The notes beneath the pieces are model-generated. The model did no database searches, had not been told where the DNA came from, and saw nothing but the letters and a program-made list of their open reading frames with translations. 64,000 bases of DNA from Duganella sp. sic0402 (lineage in GTDB: Bacteria > Pseudomonadota > Gammaproteobacteria > Burkholderiales > Burkholderiaceae_D), in the NCBI RefSeq assembly GCF_019219065.1, contig NZ_JAHUWK010000003.1, forward strand, positions 186,001 to 250,000, read 5' to 3'. Position 1 is the first letter of the stretch; each line of letters opens with the position of its first letter. The position numbers were made by a program, and so were the translations under genes. Shown here one piece after another: positions 18,054-27,298 of this stretch.

Positions 18054-18689
18054 ATGCATGATGCTGCCGTCCCTGTTCCCAAAAAGCGCGGGCGCCCGCA
18101 GAAGGGCGAAAGCGGCGGCCTGCGCGCCGAACTGATCGAGAAGTCCGCCCTGCTGTTCCGCACCAAAGGCTATGACAACACCACCGTGCGCGACATCGCC
18201 GCCGCCACCGGCATCCAGGCCGGCAGCTGGTTCTACCATTTCAAGACCAAGCAGGAAATCCTTGCCGCGATCATGGAACAAGGCATGCAGCGCGCGCTGG
18301 CCGAGGTCGAGACGATCGCCGCCCAGCCGCTGTCGCCCAGCGCCATGCTGCACCGGCTGGTGGAAGCGCATCTGCACACGCTGCTGGCGCCCGACCACCA
18401 TTTCATCGCCGTGCTGCTGTATGAATGGCGCTCGCTGGATGAGCAGTCGCGCGAGCGCATCAGCGCGCTGAAGGACCGCTACGAGGCGGTGTGGGACCGC
18501 GCCATCGCCGAGCTGCACCACTCCGGCGCGTGGGCGGTGCCGTCGCAATTCGACCGGCTGCTGATTTTCGGCGCACTGAACTGGACTGTGCAATGGTATA
18601 AGCCGGGCAGCGGCGCCGACGTGCGTGAGCTGGCTCACCAGGCGATGCGTTTCATCCTGCGCACGCCTGCCGCAGTTGAGGCACAATAG
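18054..18689 (+). CDS. TetR/AcrR-family transcriptional regulator
   Basis: A 211-aa regulator. After a basic N-terminal arm (KKRGRPQKG) comes the TetR helix-turn-helix (about residues 25-70: LIEKSALLFRTKGYDNTTVRDIAAATGIQAGSWFYHFKTK split over two helices). The C-terminal ligand domain is not diagnostic. It leads a probable three-gene operon with a monooxygenase-like protein (26 bp later) and a small stress-like protein. A palindrome in its promoter suggests autoregulation. The ligand is unknown. Confidence 0.92.
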   Translation: MHDAAVPVPKKRGRPQKGESGGLRAELIEKSALLFRTKGYDNTTVRDIAAATGIQAGSWFYHFKTKQEILAAIMEQGMQRALAEVETIAAQPLSPSAMLHRLVEAHLHTLLAPDHHFIAVLLYEWRSLDEQSRERISALKDRYEAVWDRAIAELHHSGAWAVPSQFDRLLIFGALNWTVQWYKPGSGADVRELAHQAMRFILRTPAAVEAQ

Positions 18690-18715
18690 GCATACTCCAA
18701 CTGCCAGGATCGACC

Positions 18716-19015
18716 ATGATTTACGAGATTGCCGAGCTGTATATCAAGCCAGAAAGCCACGATGAATTCCAGGCCGCCGTCGCCAAGGCGGTGCCGATCT
18801 TCAAGGCTGCCACCGGCTGCCTGTCGATGCGCCTTGACCGCGATATCGAGGCGCCGGACACTTATCATCTGGTAATCGGCTGGGCCACGCTGGAAAATCA
18901 CACGGTCGATTTCCGCGGCAGCGCCGGTTTCCAGGACTGGCGCGGCCTGGTCGGCAGCTTCTTTGCACAGCCGCCGAAAGTGGAGCATTTTGCCACCGTC
19001 GTGGCCGGTTTTTGA
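18716..19015 (+). CDS. Antibiotic biosynthesis monooxygenase (ABM) domain protein
   Basis: A 99-aa single-domain ABM protein of the dimeric alpha+beta barrel fold. The visible family pattern is the N-terminal strand IYEIAELYIKPESHDEF followed by the segment around FKAATGCLSMRL and the later YHLVIGWATLENH. Such proteins act as cofactor-free monooxygenases or heme-related enzymes, with no specific substrate readable here. It follows the TetR gene, which may control it. Confidence 0.87.
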   Translation: MIYEIAELYIKPESHDEFQAAVAKAVPIFKAATGCLSMRLDRDIEAPDTYHLVIGWATLENHTVDFRGSAGFQDWRGLVGSFFAQPPKVEHFATVVAGF

Positions 19016-19042
19016 GCCATCAATAACAACAAGGAGGCCATC

Positions 19043-19345
19043 ATGTCCCGTACTATTCACCGCAATTTCCCGCAACACAGCGATGCCGAAAGCGCCCGCA
19101 GCGCACTGCTGTCCGGCGGCTTCCCGCAGGCCAGCGTCAAGCTGACCAAGCATGCTGAATTGCCGCCGTCGGTGGCCACCAGCACGGTCGGCAATCTGCT
19201 CGACGCGCTGACGCCGGGCGGTCCGGCTGCGGCAGCCGCCGCGCGCCACCGCGCCGGCGCCATGCTGTCGGTCGATGTCTATGATGACGAGGAGCGCGAG
19301 AAGGCCGACAACATCATGGGCGGCTTCGGCGCCAGCGAGGCCTGA
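19043..19345 (+). CDS. Small hypothetical protein, stress-protein-like N-terminus
   Basis: A 100-aa soluble protein with a strong ribosome binding site (AAGGAGG, about 6 nt before the ATG). The N-terminal part (FPQHSDAESARSALLSGGF) resembles the YflT-type general-stress domain; the middle is rich in Ala and Gly (AAAAAARHRAGAM) and the end is acidic (DVYDDEEREKAD). It is the last gene of the presumed TetR operon. The function is unknown. Confidence 0.8.
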   Translation: MSRTIHRNFPQHSDAESARSALLSGGFPQASVKLTKHAELPPSVATSTVGNLLDALTPGGPAAAAAARHRAGAMLSVDVYDDEEREKADNIMGGFGASEA

Positions 19346-19377
19346 GCCGGGCCAGCCGCAGCCCTGCCCGCCCGGCG

Positions 19378-20571
19378 CTACAGCGCCGGGTGGTGAAACA
19401 CCTGCCGCAGATAGGCCAGGAAAGTCTCGTCCTTGCTGATGGTCTTGCCCGGCGAATCGGACAGCTTGGCCACTGACTGGCCATTGCACTGCACCAGCTT
19501 CATGACGATGTTCAGCGGCGCCAGCCCGACGTCGTTGGTCAGGTGCGTGCCGATGCCGAAGCCGGTCATGATGCGGTCGCCGAAATGGCGATACAGCGCG
19601 ATCGCGCTATCCAGGTTGAGCCCGTCCGAGAACACCAGCCGCTTGGTCTTCGCATCGATGCGCAGCGCGGCATAGTGGGCGATGGCTTTCTCGCCCCAGA
19701 TCACCGGATCGCCGGAATCGTGGCGCAAGCCGTCGAACAACTTGGCGAAGTACAGGTCGAAGTCGTCCAGGAAGGCGTCCATGCCGACCACATCGGTCAG
19801 TGCGATGCCCAGGTCGCCGCGATATTCCTGCACCCAGGCTTCCAGCGAGGCTTTCTGGAAATCGCGCAGCCGCACGCCAAACGCCTGGAACGACTGCATG
19901 TATTCATGCGCCATGGTACCGATCGGGATCAGGTCGAACTGCATGGCCTGGTAGACGTTGGAGGTGCCCTTGAAATACTCGGGCACTTCGCGCGCCAGCC
20001 GCTGCACCACTTCATCGTGCCACACGCCCGAGAAGCGGCGCCGTGTGCCGAAGTCGGACAGCTCGAACGGAAACGCTTGTGCCGGCTCGGCGCCAAAGGC
20101 TTTCAAGCGGGCGATCTTGGCGCTCAGCCGCGCGCGGCCCTCGGCCAGCGCGGCGGCCTGGTCGAAGCGGCGGAAGTACAGCTCGTTGACGATGTACAGC
20201 ACATAGATTTCAAAGCCCATCACGTGCACCTGCGGGCCGGCGGCGTGGATTTTCAGCGTATCGCCATCGATGCTGACATCGATGAATTTGCGCTGGAAGC
20301 GGAACACTGTCAGGAAGTCGACGAAGTCGCTTTTCATATAGCGCAGCGAGCGCAGGTAGTTCAGCTCCTGGTCGCGGAAGCTCATCGAGCACAGGTGGTC
20401 CAGCTCGCGCCCGACCTCGTCCAGCAAGTCGGCCAGCGGGAAGGCTGGCGTGTTGCGGCAGACGAATTCGTATTCGGTGTGCGAGTTCGGATGGCCATGC
20501 AGCAGCGCCTGCCACATGGTGAATTTGTACAGGTCCGTCTCCAGCAGGCTGCGGACCACCGGCGGCTTCAT
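19378..20571 (-). CDS. pncB: Nicotinate phosphoribosyltransferase
   Basis: Makes nicotinate mononucleotide from nicotinate and PRPP in NAD salvage. The 397 aa match the E. coli type. Visible segments are [20 protein letters not shown] near the N-terminus, the [20 protein letters not shown] segment, [16 protein letters not shown], and the IGTHLTND segment. It overlaps the upstream nicotinamidase-like gene by 4 bp, so nicotinamide to nicotinate to NaMN is coupled in one operon. Confidence 0.97.
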   Translation of the reverse strand: MKPPVVRSLLETDLYKFTMWQALLHGHPNSHTEYEFVCRNTPAFPLADLLDEVGRELDHLCSMSFRDQELNYLRSLRYMKSDFVDFLTVFRFQRKFIDVSIDGDTLKIHAAGPQVHVMGFEIYVLYIVNELYFRRFDQAAALAEGRARLSAKIARLKAFGAEPAQAFPFELSDFGTRRRFSGVWHDEVVQRLAREVPEYFKGTSNVYQAMQFDLIPIGTMAHEYMQSFQAFGVRLRDFQKASLEAWVQEYRGDLGIALTDVVGMDAFLDDFDLYFAKLFDGLRHDSGDPVIWGEKAIAHYAALRIDAKTKRLVFSDGLNLDSAIALYRHFGDRIMTGFGIGTHLTNDVGLAPLNIVMKLVQCNGQSVAKLSDSPGKTISKDETFLAYLRQVFHHPAL

Positions 20572-21461
20572 GCCGGCTCCGTGGCGCTGGCGTTGGCGAT
20601 CAGTTCGGTCAGCACGCCGGCGGCCTGCATCAGCTGCACGCCGCGCGCCGCCATCGCCTGCAGGAATTGCTGGTAGGCGGCCTCAAAGCCGCTGACCGGA
20701 CTGATACAGTCGGTGATCAGCACCAGCCGGCCCAGCGCGGCAGCACCGTATTCGGCTTCAAAATAATCAGCGATGTGTTCGACGGTGGCTTTGACGCAGT
20801 GGCTGCCGGCTTCGCCGGCGATGTAGATGCGCTCGGATTCAGCCAGCGTGCGCACAAACCTGGTGTTGAACTGGGTGTCGGGATCGTCGGCGTACGGCAC
20901 TTCGGCCTGCACCGCCGAGTAGTGCTCGGTCCACGGGTTGGAACCCTTGGCCAGCTTGGCGACAATGCCCAGCGAGGCTTCTTCCCAGTGGCTGTAGGCG
21001 GCGCGCACGTCGGCATGGACGTTGTTGCCCCAGCTGCCGATTTCGCAGTGCACCGGCCAGATCATCAGCTTGTAGCGGCCGGCCGCTTCCAGCTGGTCGA
21101 GGTAGTGCAGCGCCAGCGGCAGGCCGGCCGGATGGCGTGGCCGATAGGCGCCGGCACGGACTTCGGCGGCGGTAATTTCAGTGAACGGGGCGACCGGCGC
21201 ACCGTCGGCGGCGATCCAGAAGGTCGGGTGGGCGATGTCGAAGCGGTGGTGCGAGTCGAGCGTGACGCTCATCGCCGTGATGCCGGCGCGGCCACGGTTG
21301 ATCAGGCCGGCCAGGCGCAGCATGTCCTGGTGCGCGCCCGGCACCGGCAGCGCCGGCCGCAAGGGCTGGCGCGTGACCGGGTGGGTGGGGAGATAACTGG
21401 CTGGCAGGTCGCAAAAGTCGTTTTGCGGGTCTATCATCAACAGATGACAATTCCGTTTCAT
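20568..21461 (-). CDS. pncA: Nicotinamidase-like cysteine hydrolase
   Basis: Isochorismatase-superfamily hydrolase, probably deamidating nicotinamide to nicotinate. The 297 aa contain the Asp of the triad (Asp11 or Asp15 in MIDPQNDF), a lysine near residue 169-172 (AKLAKGSNP), and Cys222 in [12 protein letters not shown] metal site is suggested by [13 protein letters not shown] (Asp69, His71, His78), as in PncA. It is longer than E. coli PncA because of extra loops. The 4-bp overlap with pncB supports the role. The symbol is assigned by function, and other cysteine hydrolase activities remain possible. Confidence 0.85.
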   Translation of the reverse strand: MKRNCHLLMIDPQNDFCDLPASYLPTHPVTRQPLRPALPVPGAHQDMLRLAGLINRGRAGITAMSVTLDSHHRFDIAHPTFWIAADGAPVAPFTEITAAEVRAGAYRPRHPAGLPLALHYLDQLEAAGRYKLMIWPVHCEIGSWGNNVHADVRAAYSHWEEASLGIVAKLAKGSNPWTEHYSAVQAEVPYADDPDTQFNTRFVRTLAESERIYIAGEAGSHCVKATVEHIADYFEAEYGAAALGRLVLITDCISPVSGFEAAYQQFLQAMAARGVQLMQAAGVLTELIANASATEPA

Positions 21462-21500
21462 GGATGAAGGCTCCGTTACAGGGAGCCTTCATGATACAGC

Positions 21501-22112
21501 TTAGGCGGCGATAGCGTCGATCTTTGCGCGGCTCTTGGCGATGGCGCTGGCCACGGCTTCTTCGCCCATCGCCACGCCTTCGGCGACGATGAAGGTGACG
21601 TCGGTCAGGCCGAGGAAGCCCAGCACCGCGCGCAGGTAAGTGGTGACGTGGTCATAGGCGGCATACGCGCCTTCGCTGTAGGCGCCGCCGCTGGCGACGA
21701 ATACATAGACTTTCTTGCCAGTGACCAGGCCTTCCGGACCATTGGCGCCGTACTGGAAGGTGCGGCCAGCGCGGGCGATGTTGTCGATCCAGGCTTTCAG
21801 GCCGGAGGTGACCGAGAAGTTGTACATCGGCGCGCCGATGACGATGGTGTCAGCAGCCAGCAGTTCGTCCACCAAAGTGTCCGAGGTTTTGATGGCCGAC
21901 GCTTGTTCGGCGTTGCGCTGCTCGGCCGGGGTGAAGAAGGCGCCCAGCACTTGCTCGGTCAGGTGCGGTGCCGGCGTGCTGGCCAGGTCGCGGGTGACCA
22001 CGCTGGCGGCCGGGTTGGCGGCTTTCAGTTTGGCGATGAATTCGCCGCCCAGCTGGCGGGTCAGGGAGCCGGTGCTACGTACGCTGCTGTCGATGTGGAG
22101 AATCTTGCTCAT
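21501..22112 (-). CDS. azoR: FMN-dependent NADH:quinone oxidoreductase / azoreductase
   Basis: Flavodoxin-like fold enzyme that reduces quinones and azo compounds with NADH. The 203 aa start MSKILHIDSSVRSTGSLTRQ, the AzoR N-terminal FMN-phosphate site, and keep the PMYNFSVTSGLKAWIDNIARAG-type segment and the VASGGAYSEGAYAAYDHV region. It is divergent from a LysR regulator across 100 bp, the classic arrangement for LysR-controlled azoR or acpD genes. Confidence 0.95.
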   Translation of the reverse strand: MSKILHIDSSVRSTGSLTRQLGGEFIAKLKAANPAASVVTRDLASTPAPHLTEQVLGAFFTPAEQRNAEQASAIKTSDTLVDELLAADTIVIGAPMYNFSVTSGLKAWIDNIARAGRTFQYGANGPEGLVTGKKVYVFVASGGAYSEGAYAAYDHVTTYLRAVLGFLGLTDVTFIVAEGVAMGEEAVASAIAKSRAKIDAIAA

Positions 22113-22196
22113 GATGCTGTTCCTTTCGGTGGGGAGTTGCAGCCATCATAGAACGATTATAATATCGATGAAATGCTGTTTATATCTATTTAATTT

Positions 22197-22211
22197 ATCG
22201 AAAAAATCGAT
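22197..22211. promoter_or_regulatory. Inverted repeat next to the LysR start codon
   Basis: ATCGA-N5-TCGAT is a perfect 15-bp inverted repeat ending 1 bp before the LysR ATG; an imperfect palindrome (CGATTATAATATCG, 22153-22166) lies further upstream in the AT-rich azoR-lysR gap. Both are candidate LysR sites. The region has no clear ribosome binding site for lysR. Confidence 0.4.
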
Positions 22212-22212
22212 T

Positions 22213-23355
22213 ATGCGAGATCCCGGCCTCCCCTCCCTCGACCAGCTGCGCGTGTTCATTGCCGTCATCGACCACGGCGGTTTCGCCCACGCGGCGCGCG
22301 CGCTGCACCGCACCCAATCAGTCATCAGCTACACCATCGCTAACTTGGAGGAGCAGCTGAATGTGGCGCTGCTCGACCGCAGCAAGCGCAAGCCGACGCT
22401 GACCGAGGCCGGCAAGGCGCTGCTGGCCGACGCCCGCGCCGTGTCGCTCAAGGTGGACGGCATGCGCGCCCGCGCCAAGGCGCTGTCAGCCGGGCTGGAG
22501 GCGGAGGTGTCGCTGGTGGTCGATGTGATGTTTTCCACCTGTAAGCTGGTGCGCATCCTGCACGCTTTCCAGAAGGAGTTCCCGACCGTCTCGATGCGCC
22601 TGCGCACCGAGGCGCTCGGCGCGGTGACGCAGCTGGTGGCCGACGGCACTTGCCGCATCGGCATCAGCGGCTGGATGCCGGGCACGCCGGACGTGATCGA
22701 ACGCCAGGCTTGCGGCTTTGTCACCATGGTGCCGGTGGTGGCGCCCGACCATCCGCTGGCGCACATCGACGGCATCGTGCCGACCGGCGTGCTGCGCGAG
22801 CACACCCAGCTGGTGCTGACCGACCGCAGCACGCTGACGCAAGGCCAGGATTTCGGCGTGCTGGCGCTGCGCGACTGGCGCCTGGGGGACCTCAGTTCCA
22901 AGCACGCGCTGCTGCGCAATGGCATAGGCTGGGGCAATATGCCGCTGGAGTTTGTGCAGTGGGATCTGGATGCGGGACGGCTGGTGCAGCTGGAGATTGC
23001 CGAGGGCAGTTCCTTCAGTTTCCCGCTGTATGTGATACGCCGTGGCGACGAGGAGCCGGGCCCGGCCACGCGCTGGCTGATGCAGCAGTTCCTTGATCTG
23101 GCCCAGCCGGGCGAGCCGATGCCGCTCAGCGAGCGCGAGCAGCGCGAACTGGCCGCGCACGCAGCGCAACTGGCGGCCCAGCCGCATGCCTACCACGCGC
23201 TGAGCGAGTGCGCCAGCGCGCCGCACCAGGCGCCGGCAAGCAGCGCCGACAACGGCAAGGCCGGCGCGGCCAAACCAAGGCGGCCGAAGCCGCCGGCGGC
23301 GGATGCGCCGGCGGGCATCGCCGTGGCTGCGCCTATTTCACTCCGGCCGCGCTGA
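22213..23355 (+). CDS. LysR-family transcriptional regulator
   Basis: A 380-aa LysR regulator: winged HTH at about residues 6-65 (LPSLDQLRVFIAVIDHGGFA, SVISYTIANLEEQLNVALLD) and a periplasmic-binding-like effector domain at about 95-295. The C-terminal 60-70 residues are an unusual Ala/Pro/Lys-rich tail (AKPRRPKPPAADAP). The start at 22213 puts the HTH at the usual position; an ATG at 22171 is in frame but has no better signal. It is divergent from azoR, its probable target. Its 3' end overlaps cbpM by 23 bp, tail to tail. Confidence 0.93.
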   Translation: MRDPGLPSLDQLRVFIAVIDHGGFAHAARALHRTQSVISYTIANLEEQLNVALLDRSKRKPTLTEAGKALLADARAVSLKVDGMRARAKALSAGLEAEVSLVVDVMFSTCKLVRILHAFQKEFPTVSMRLRTEALGAVTQLVADGTCRIGISGWMPGTPDVIERQACGFVTMVPVVAPDHPLAHIDGIVPTGVLREHTQLVLTDRSTLTQGQDFGVLALRDWRLGDLSSKHALLRNGIGWGNMPLEFVQWDLDAGRLVQLEIAEGSSFSFPLYVIRRGDEEPGPATRWLMQQFLDLAQPGEPMPLSEREQRELAAHAAQLAAQPHAYHALSECASAPHQAPASSADNGKAGAAKPRRPKPPAADAPAGIAVAAPISLRPR

Positions 23356-23647
23356 GCTTGCCGCGCAGGCGGCGGATTTCTTCCGACAGGTCGACCACCA
23401 GCGCCGCCACATCGTCATTCGCGTCAAACGCGCGCTCGATCTGGCACAGCCGGCGCGCGCGCACCAGGTCGGCGCTGCTGAAGCGCCAGCCGCCGGCGTC
23501 GCCCGCCGCGCCGTCCAGCAGGATGCCGGTGCGCACCCGCGCCACCACCCAGTCCTGCTCCACCGCGCAGGCTTGCGCCAGTTCTGCCAGGGTCAGCGCG
23601 GCGTCATCATCAACCACCACCGCCGTCAGGATCGCTTCCATCGTCAT
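23333..23647 (-). CDS. cbpM: Chaperone modulator CbpM
   Basis: A 104-aa MerR-like modulator that binds the J-domain of CbpA and inhibits it. It has a MerR-type helical pattern (LTLAELAQACAVEQDWVVARVR and GWRFSSADLVRARRLCQIER) and a C-terminal coiled helix (DLSEEIRRLRGKL). It overlaps cbpA by 4 bp, the standard cbpA-cbpM operon. Confidence 0.93.
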   Translation of the reverse strand: MTMEAILTAVVVDDDAALTLAELAQACAVEQDWVVARVRTGILLDGAAGDAGGWRFSSADLVRARRLCQIERAFDANDDVAALVVDLSEEIRRLRGKLSAAGVK

Positions 23648-24588
23648 CCTCCCGCGCGCGGATTGAAGGCCAGTTCGCGCGCCATGGTTTGATACAGTTG
23701 TCTGGCTTGCTCGCTGTCGGCCGGCGGCAGCACCACCTCCAGCAGCAAGTACAGGTCGCCGGCTTCCTTGCCGGGAATGCCGCGCCCGCGCAGGCGCAGC
23801 TTGCGACCGCTTTGCGAGCCGGCCGGCACGGTGACGTTGACTTTGCCCGATGGCGTGCTCACTTCAATTTCGCCGCCCAGCGCCAGTTCCCATGGCGCCA
23901 CCGGCACGGTCTGGTAGACGTCGCGCCCGTCGAGGCGGTAGCGGCTGTTCGGGCGGAACTGGATTTCCAGGTACAGGTCGCCCGGCCCGGCGGCGCCCGG
24001 CTGGCCCTGGCCGGACAGCCTCAACTGCTGGCCGGCGGTGACGCCTTTCGGGATGTTGACGCTGAGATTGCGCTCGCGCGTGACGATGCGGTCCTGCGCG
24101 TCGCGCTCGGCCACCATCAGGCTGATGGTGCGGGTCGCGCCGTGGTAGGTATCGGCCAGGTCGATGCTGATGCTGGCGTGGCTGTCGTCGCCGCGCTGCG
24201 GCGCCTGGCGGCGCCGTGCGCCGCCGCCGAAATTAGCGAACAGGTCGGAGAAGAAGTCGCTGTCCGGGCCGCCGAAACCGCCGCCGGGATGTCCCGCACC
24301 GGGACCGCCGGCGCCGCCAAAGCCGCGCCCCCAGTCCGGCGGCGGGCGGAATTCCTGGCCGGCGCGGTACTGGTGGCCGCGCCCCAGCTCGTCGTAGGCG
24401 GCGCGCTTTTCGGCGTCGCCCAGCACGCCATAGGCTTCGTTGATGTCCTGGGTTTTCTGCTGGGCGTCGGCTTCCTTGCTGACGTCCGGATGGTATTTCC
24501 GCACCAGCTTGCGATACGCCTTCTTGATCTCGTCCTCGCTGGCCGTCTTGGCCACGCCCAGGGTCAGGTAGTAATCCTTGTATTCCAC
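23644..24588 (-). CDS. cbpA: Curved DNA-binding protein, DnaJ-class co-chaperone
   Basis: A 314-aa type II J-protein. The J-domain (residues 3-70) has the essential HPD in RKYHPDVSKEA; a Gly/Pro-rich linker follows (about 80-135), then the two C-terminal substrate-binding beta domains (about 150-305: SVNIPKGVTAGQQLRLSGQG and GKVNVTVPAGSQSGRKLRL). No zinc finger is present, which separates it from DnaJ. CbpA stimulates DnaK and binds curved DNA in stationary phase. It is the first gene of the pair with cbpM. Confidence 0.95.
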   Translation of the reverse strand: MEYKDYYLTLGVAKTASEDEIKKAYRKLVRKYHPDVSKEADAQQKTQDINEAYGVLGDAEKRAAYDELGRGHQYRAGQEFRPPPDWGRGFGGAGGPGAGHPGGGFGGPDSDFFSDLFANFGGGARRRQAPQRGDDSHASISIDLADTYHGATRTISLMVAERDAQDRIVTRERNLSVNIPKGVTAGQQLRLSGQGQPGAAGPGDLYLEIQFRPNSRYRLDGRDVYQTVPVAPWELALGGEIEVSTPSGKVNVTVPAGSQSGRKLRLRGRGIPGKEAGDLYLLLEVVLPPADSEQARQLYQTMARELAFNPRAGG

Positions 24589-24663
24589 GTTGCCCGCTCC
24601 GGTGATTGCTCTGTGCCAGTCTAGCGCAAATGCAAAAACCGTGCGGGCCGCGTGCGCCCTGGC

Positions 24664-25323
24664 TTAGCGCAGCCGGCGTACCGAGGAGATGCGGTTGTTC
24701 ATGTCATCCAGGTATTCGTAGCGGCCTGGATTGAGCACGATGCAGCGGCCGCCGAAGTTGGCGTGCTCGCACAGTTCCCAGCGGCCTTCGTTGACGATCA
24801 CCGAGCCGGCGCGGTCGTTGAAGTCGTAGTCGTCCAGCTTGCGCACGTCGCCCGGCAGTTCAGCGCGGCGGCCGCCGAAATTGGCTTGCGCGAACAGCAC
24901 GATCGGTTCACGGCGGCCGTAGCCGCCACCACCACCACCACCACGGTCATCGCGGTCGCCGCGCCAGCCTGGACCGCGGTCGTCGCGGCCGCCACGGTCG
25001 CCGACTTCACGGGCCGACGAGATGACGTCGTTGAAGCCTTCCAGCTTGCGGTACTCGCCGCGCTGCAGCGTGATGCAATGGCCCTGGAAGCCGGCGTGCT
25101 CGCACAGCTCCCAGGTGCCGGAACGCACGATGACGCTGGAGGCGCGGTCGTTAAAGCCCTGCTGCACCAGGTCCGGCGTGGCGCCGCGCACGGTCACCGA
25201 ACGGCCACCGAAGTTGTCGTCGGTGTACAGCGTGACCTCGCCGGCGTGCACACTGGCCGCCAGCAGCGTGGCGCCGCTCAGCAGCATGGTGGTTTTCATC
25301 AGGCGGGAGAGGATGGTTTTCAT
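24664..25323 (-). CDS. Exported beta/gamma-crystallin protein, two domains
   Basis: A 219-aa protein with a signal peptide (to about residue 27, LLAASVHAGE) and two beta/gamma-crystallin domains (about 28-108 and 140-219). The domains are joined by an Arg/Asp/Gly-rich linker with a run of seven Gly (about 108-138). Calcium-binding double clamps of the N/D-N/D-x-x-S/T-S type are seen as NDRASS, NDVISS and NNRISS; the fourth is NDRAGS. Conserved Cys flank each domain. Role unknown; the family binds calcium and is found in stress or envelope proteins. An MKTTMLL start nine codons in is also possible. Confidence 0.88.
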   Translation of the reverse strand: MKTILSRLMKTTMLLSGATLLAASVHAGEVTLYTDDNFGGRSVTVRGATPDLVQQGFNDRASSVIVRSGTWELCEHAGFQGHCITLQRGEYRKLEGFNDVISSAREVGDRGGRDDRGPGWRGDRDDRGGGGGGGYGRREPIVLFAQANFGGRRAELPGDVRKLDDYDFNDRAGSVIVNEGRWELCEHANFGGRCIVLNPGRYEYLDDMNNRISSVRRLR

Positions 25324-25420
25324 GATCGCTCGTAATTAGTGGTGGATGGTGGTGATAACGCTTGCCGGTGAATTGTCGCTGACAGGAAACTATAGCCAAA
25401 TTGCAAGCAATTGTAAGGCC

Positions 25421-25747
25421 TCATTGACGCTCGCGGCGCGGCGCATCGACTTCGCGTGCCGACGAGATCATATTGTTGAAGCCCTTCAGCTCAGCATATT
25501 CGCCTTCGGCCAGCACCAGGCATTTGCCCTTGTAGTGCTTTTCCGCGCAGACCTGCCAGCTGCCTTTGTGCACCACCACGCTGGAGGTTTTGTCGTTGAA
25601 GCCGAGCGGGTCCAGGTCGGGCGTCGCTTCATGCAGGGTGATCGCCGGGCCGCCCAGCCGCTCGTGCGAGTACAGCGTAATGTCGCCGGCGCTGCAAAGG
25701 GCGCTGGCGCTGAACGCGGCGGCGGCGAGGATTTTGTGCATGGGCAT
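25421..25747 (-). CDS. Exported beta/gamma-crystallin protein, one domain
   Basis: A 108-aa protein: signal peptide MPMHKILAAAAFSASALCSA, then one beta/gamma-crystallin domain similar to the first domain of the gene at 24664 (ITLYSHERLGGPAITLHEATPDL, QVCAEKHYKGKCLVL, and the end SSAREV). Both calcium clamps are intact (NDKTSS, NNMISS). It lies 97 bp upstream on the same strand, probably a tandem duplication. The ATG at 25741 is an alternative start. Confidence 0.86.
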   Translation of the reverse strand: MPMHKILAAAAFSASALCSAGDITLYSHERLGGPAITLHEATPDLDPLGFNDKTSSVVVHKGSWQVCAEKHYKGKCLVLAEGEYAELKGFNNMISSAREVDAPRRERQ

Positions 25748-25834
25748 CTCCGGGGCTGGGGTTTGCAGCATAATAGCGCGCAAAACTGTTGGCAACACAG
25801 TAAAATTGTGCCTTTCTGTAACGACTTTATTCCC

Positions 25835-27193
25835 ATGCCGCATACCTTTACCCTGCCGAATATCCGCCGCGAAATCGCCGCCCTGTGGACGCTGGCATGG
25901 CCGGTACTGGTTGGCCAGCTGGCCACGGTCGGCATGGGCGTGGCCGACGTCGCCATGACCGGCCACACCAACGCCGACGAGCTGGCGGCGGTGTCGCTGG
26001 GCGCGTCGGTGTGGGCGATCATCCTGGTGACGGTCAGCGGCGTGATGATGGCGATTAACTCCATCGTCGCCCACGATGTCGGCGCCGGCGCGCTGGACAA
26101 GGTGCCGCACGCGGTGCGGCAGTCGCTGTGGAAGGCGCTTGGCGTCGGCGTGGTGGCAATGCTGCTGGCCAATCTGGCGACGCTGGTGTTCGACTATCTC
26201 TATCTGCCGCAGCATGTGCACGACCAGGCCGCGCTGTTCGTGCACATCATCAGCATCGGCCTGCCGCCGTTTGCCGCCTACCGCGCGCTGTACGGCTACA
26301 GCACCAGCATCAATGAAACCAAGCCGGTGATGGTGATCGCCATCCTCGGCCTGCTGTTCAATGTGTTCGTCAACTGGCTGCTGGTGTTCGGCAACTGGGG
26401 GTTTCCGGCGCTGGGCGGCGTCGGCTGCGCGGTGTCGACCGGGCTGTGCATGTGGCTGATGCTGGCGGCGATGCTGGCCTGGGTGTGCCGTGCGCCGGTC
26501 TACCGCGCCACCTTCCCGTTCAGCCACTGGGAGTGGCCGCACTGGCCGGAGATCCGCTCGATGCTGCGGCTTGGCCTGCCGATCGGCGTCACTTATTTTG
26601 CCGAGGTCAGCGCGTTTGGCGCGGTCAGCCTGCTGGTGGCGCGCTATGGCGTGGTGGAGATTTCCGCGCACCAGATCGCGCTCAACTTCAGCTCGCTGAC
26701 CTTTATGGTGCCGCTCAGCTTTGGCATCGCGCTGATCACCCGCGTCGGCCAGGCCATGGGCGAAGGCCAGCCGGTGCGGGCCCGCTTTGTGGCCTGGATC
26801 GGGGTTGGCATGGCGCTGGCCTTCGGCGTGCTGTCGGCGCTGCTGATGGTGGCCTTCCGCCAGCAGATCGCGGCCGCCTATACCTCCGACCTGGCGGTGC
26901 AGGCGCTGTGCGTCTACCTGCTGCTGTTTGCCGCGCTGTTCCAGCTATCGGACGCGACCCAGGTAGCCACCTCCAGCGCGTTGCGCGGCTATAAGATCAC
27001 GCGCCAGCCGATGCTGATCCAGTTGCTGGCGTTCTGGGGCGTTGCGCTGCCGCTGGGCTGCTGGCTGGGCCTGCATCACGATATGGCGGCCGCCGGTTTC
27101 TGGATCAGCCTGACCATCGGCCTGACAGTGGCGGCGGTGCTGCTCAGCTGGGCGCTGCACAAGCTGTCGCTGGAAAAGGTCAGACTGGGCTAA
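25835..27193 (+). CDS. MATE-family multidrug efflux transporter
   Basis: An inner-membrane cation/drug antiporter of 452 aa with about 12 hydrophobic segments in the two-halves MATE layout. The N-terminus (LWTLAWPVLVGQLATVGMGVADVAMTGH split by a helix end) is the typical NorM-type start, with GLPIGVTYFAEVSAFG in the second half. The ATG at 25835 is where the family similarity begins. It is divergent from the small crystallin gene. Substrates cannot be predicted. Confidence 0.94.
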   Translation: MPHTFTLPNIRREIAALWTLAWPVLVGQLATVGMGVADVAMTGHTNADELAAVSLGASVWAIILVTVSGVMMAINSIVAHDVGAGALDKVPHAVRQSLWKALGVGVVAMLLANLATLVFDYLYLPQHVHDQAALFVHIISIGLPPFAAYRALYGYSTSINETKPVMVIAILGLLFNVFVNWLLVFGNWGFPALGGVGCAVSTGLCMWLMLAAMLAWVCRAPVYRATFPFSHWEWPHWPEIRSMLRLGLPIGVTYFAEVSAFGAVSLLVARYGVVEISAHQIALNFSSLTFMVPLSFGIALITRVGQAMGEGQPVRARFVAWIGVGMALAFGVLSALLMVAFRQQIAAAYTSDLAVQALCVYLLLFAALFQLSDATQVATSSALRGYKITRQPMLIQLLAFWGVALPLGCWLGLHHDMAAAGFWISLTIGLTVAAVLLSWALHKLSLEKVRLG

Positions 27194-27298
27194 CGCCGAA
27201 GGAAAAACGGTTTTCAGGCGCGGATTCCCAATCTTGCCGTCTCGCCACAGCCCTGAGCGTCTGGTATCGTCTCGGCTTCTGCCAAATAGAGAGACACC

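Noticed and set aside
22171..22212. Earlier ATG for the LysR gene
   Set aside because: The extra 14 residues (MKCCLYLFNLSK and onward) are unlike the family and no ribosome binding site precedes them.
24926..24946. CCACCACCACC-type microsatellite
   Set aside because: These are glycine codons of the crystallin linker on the minus strand, not an independent repeat element.
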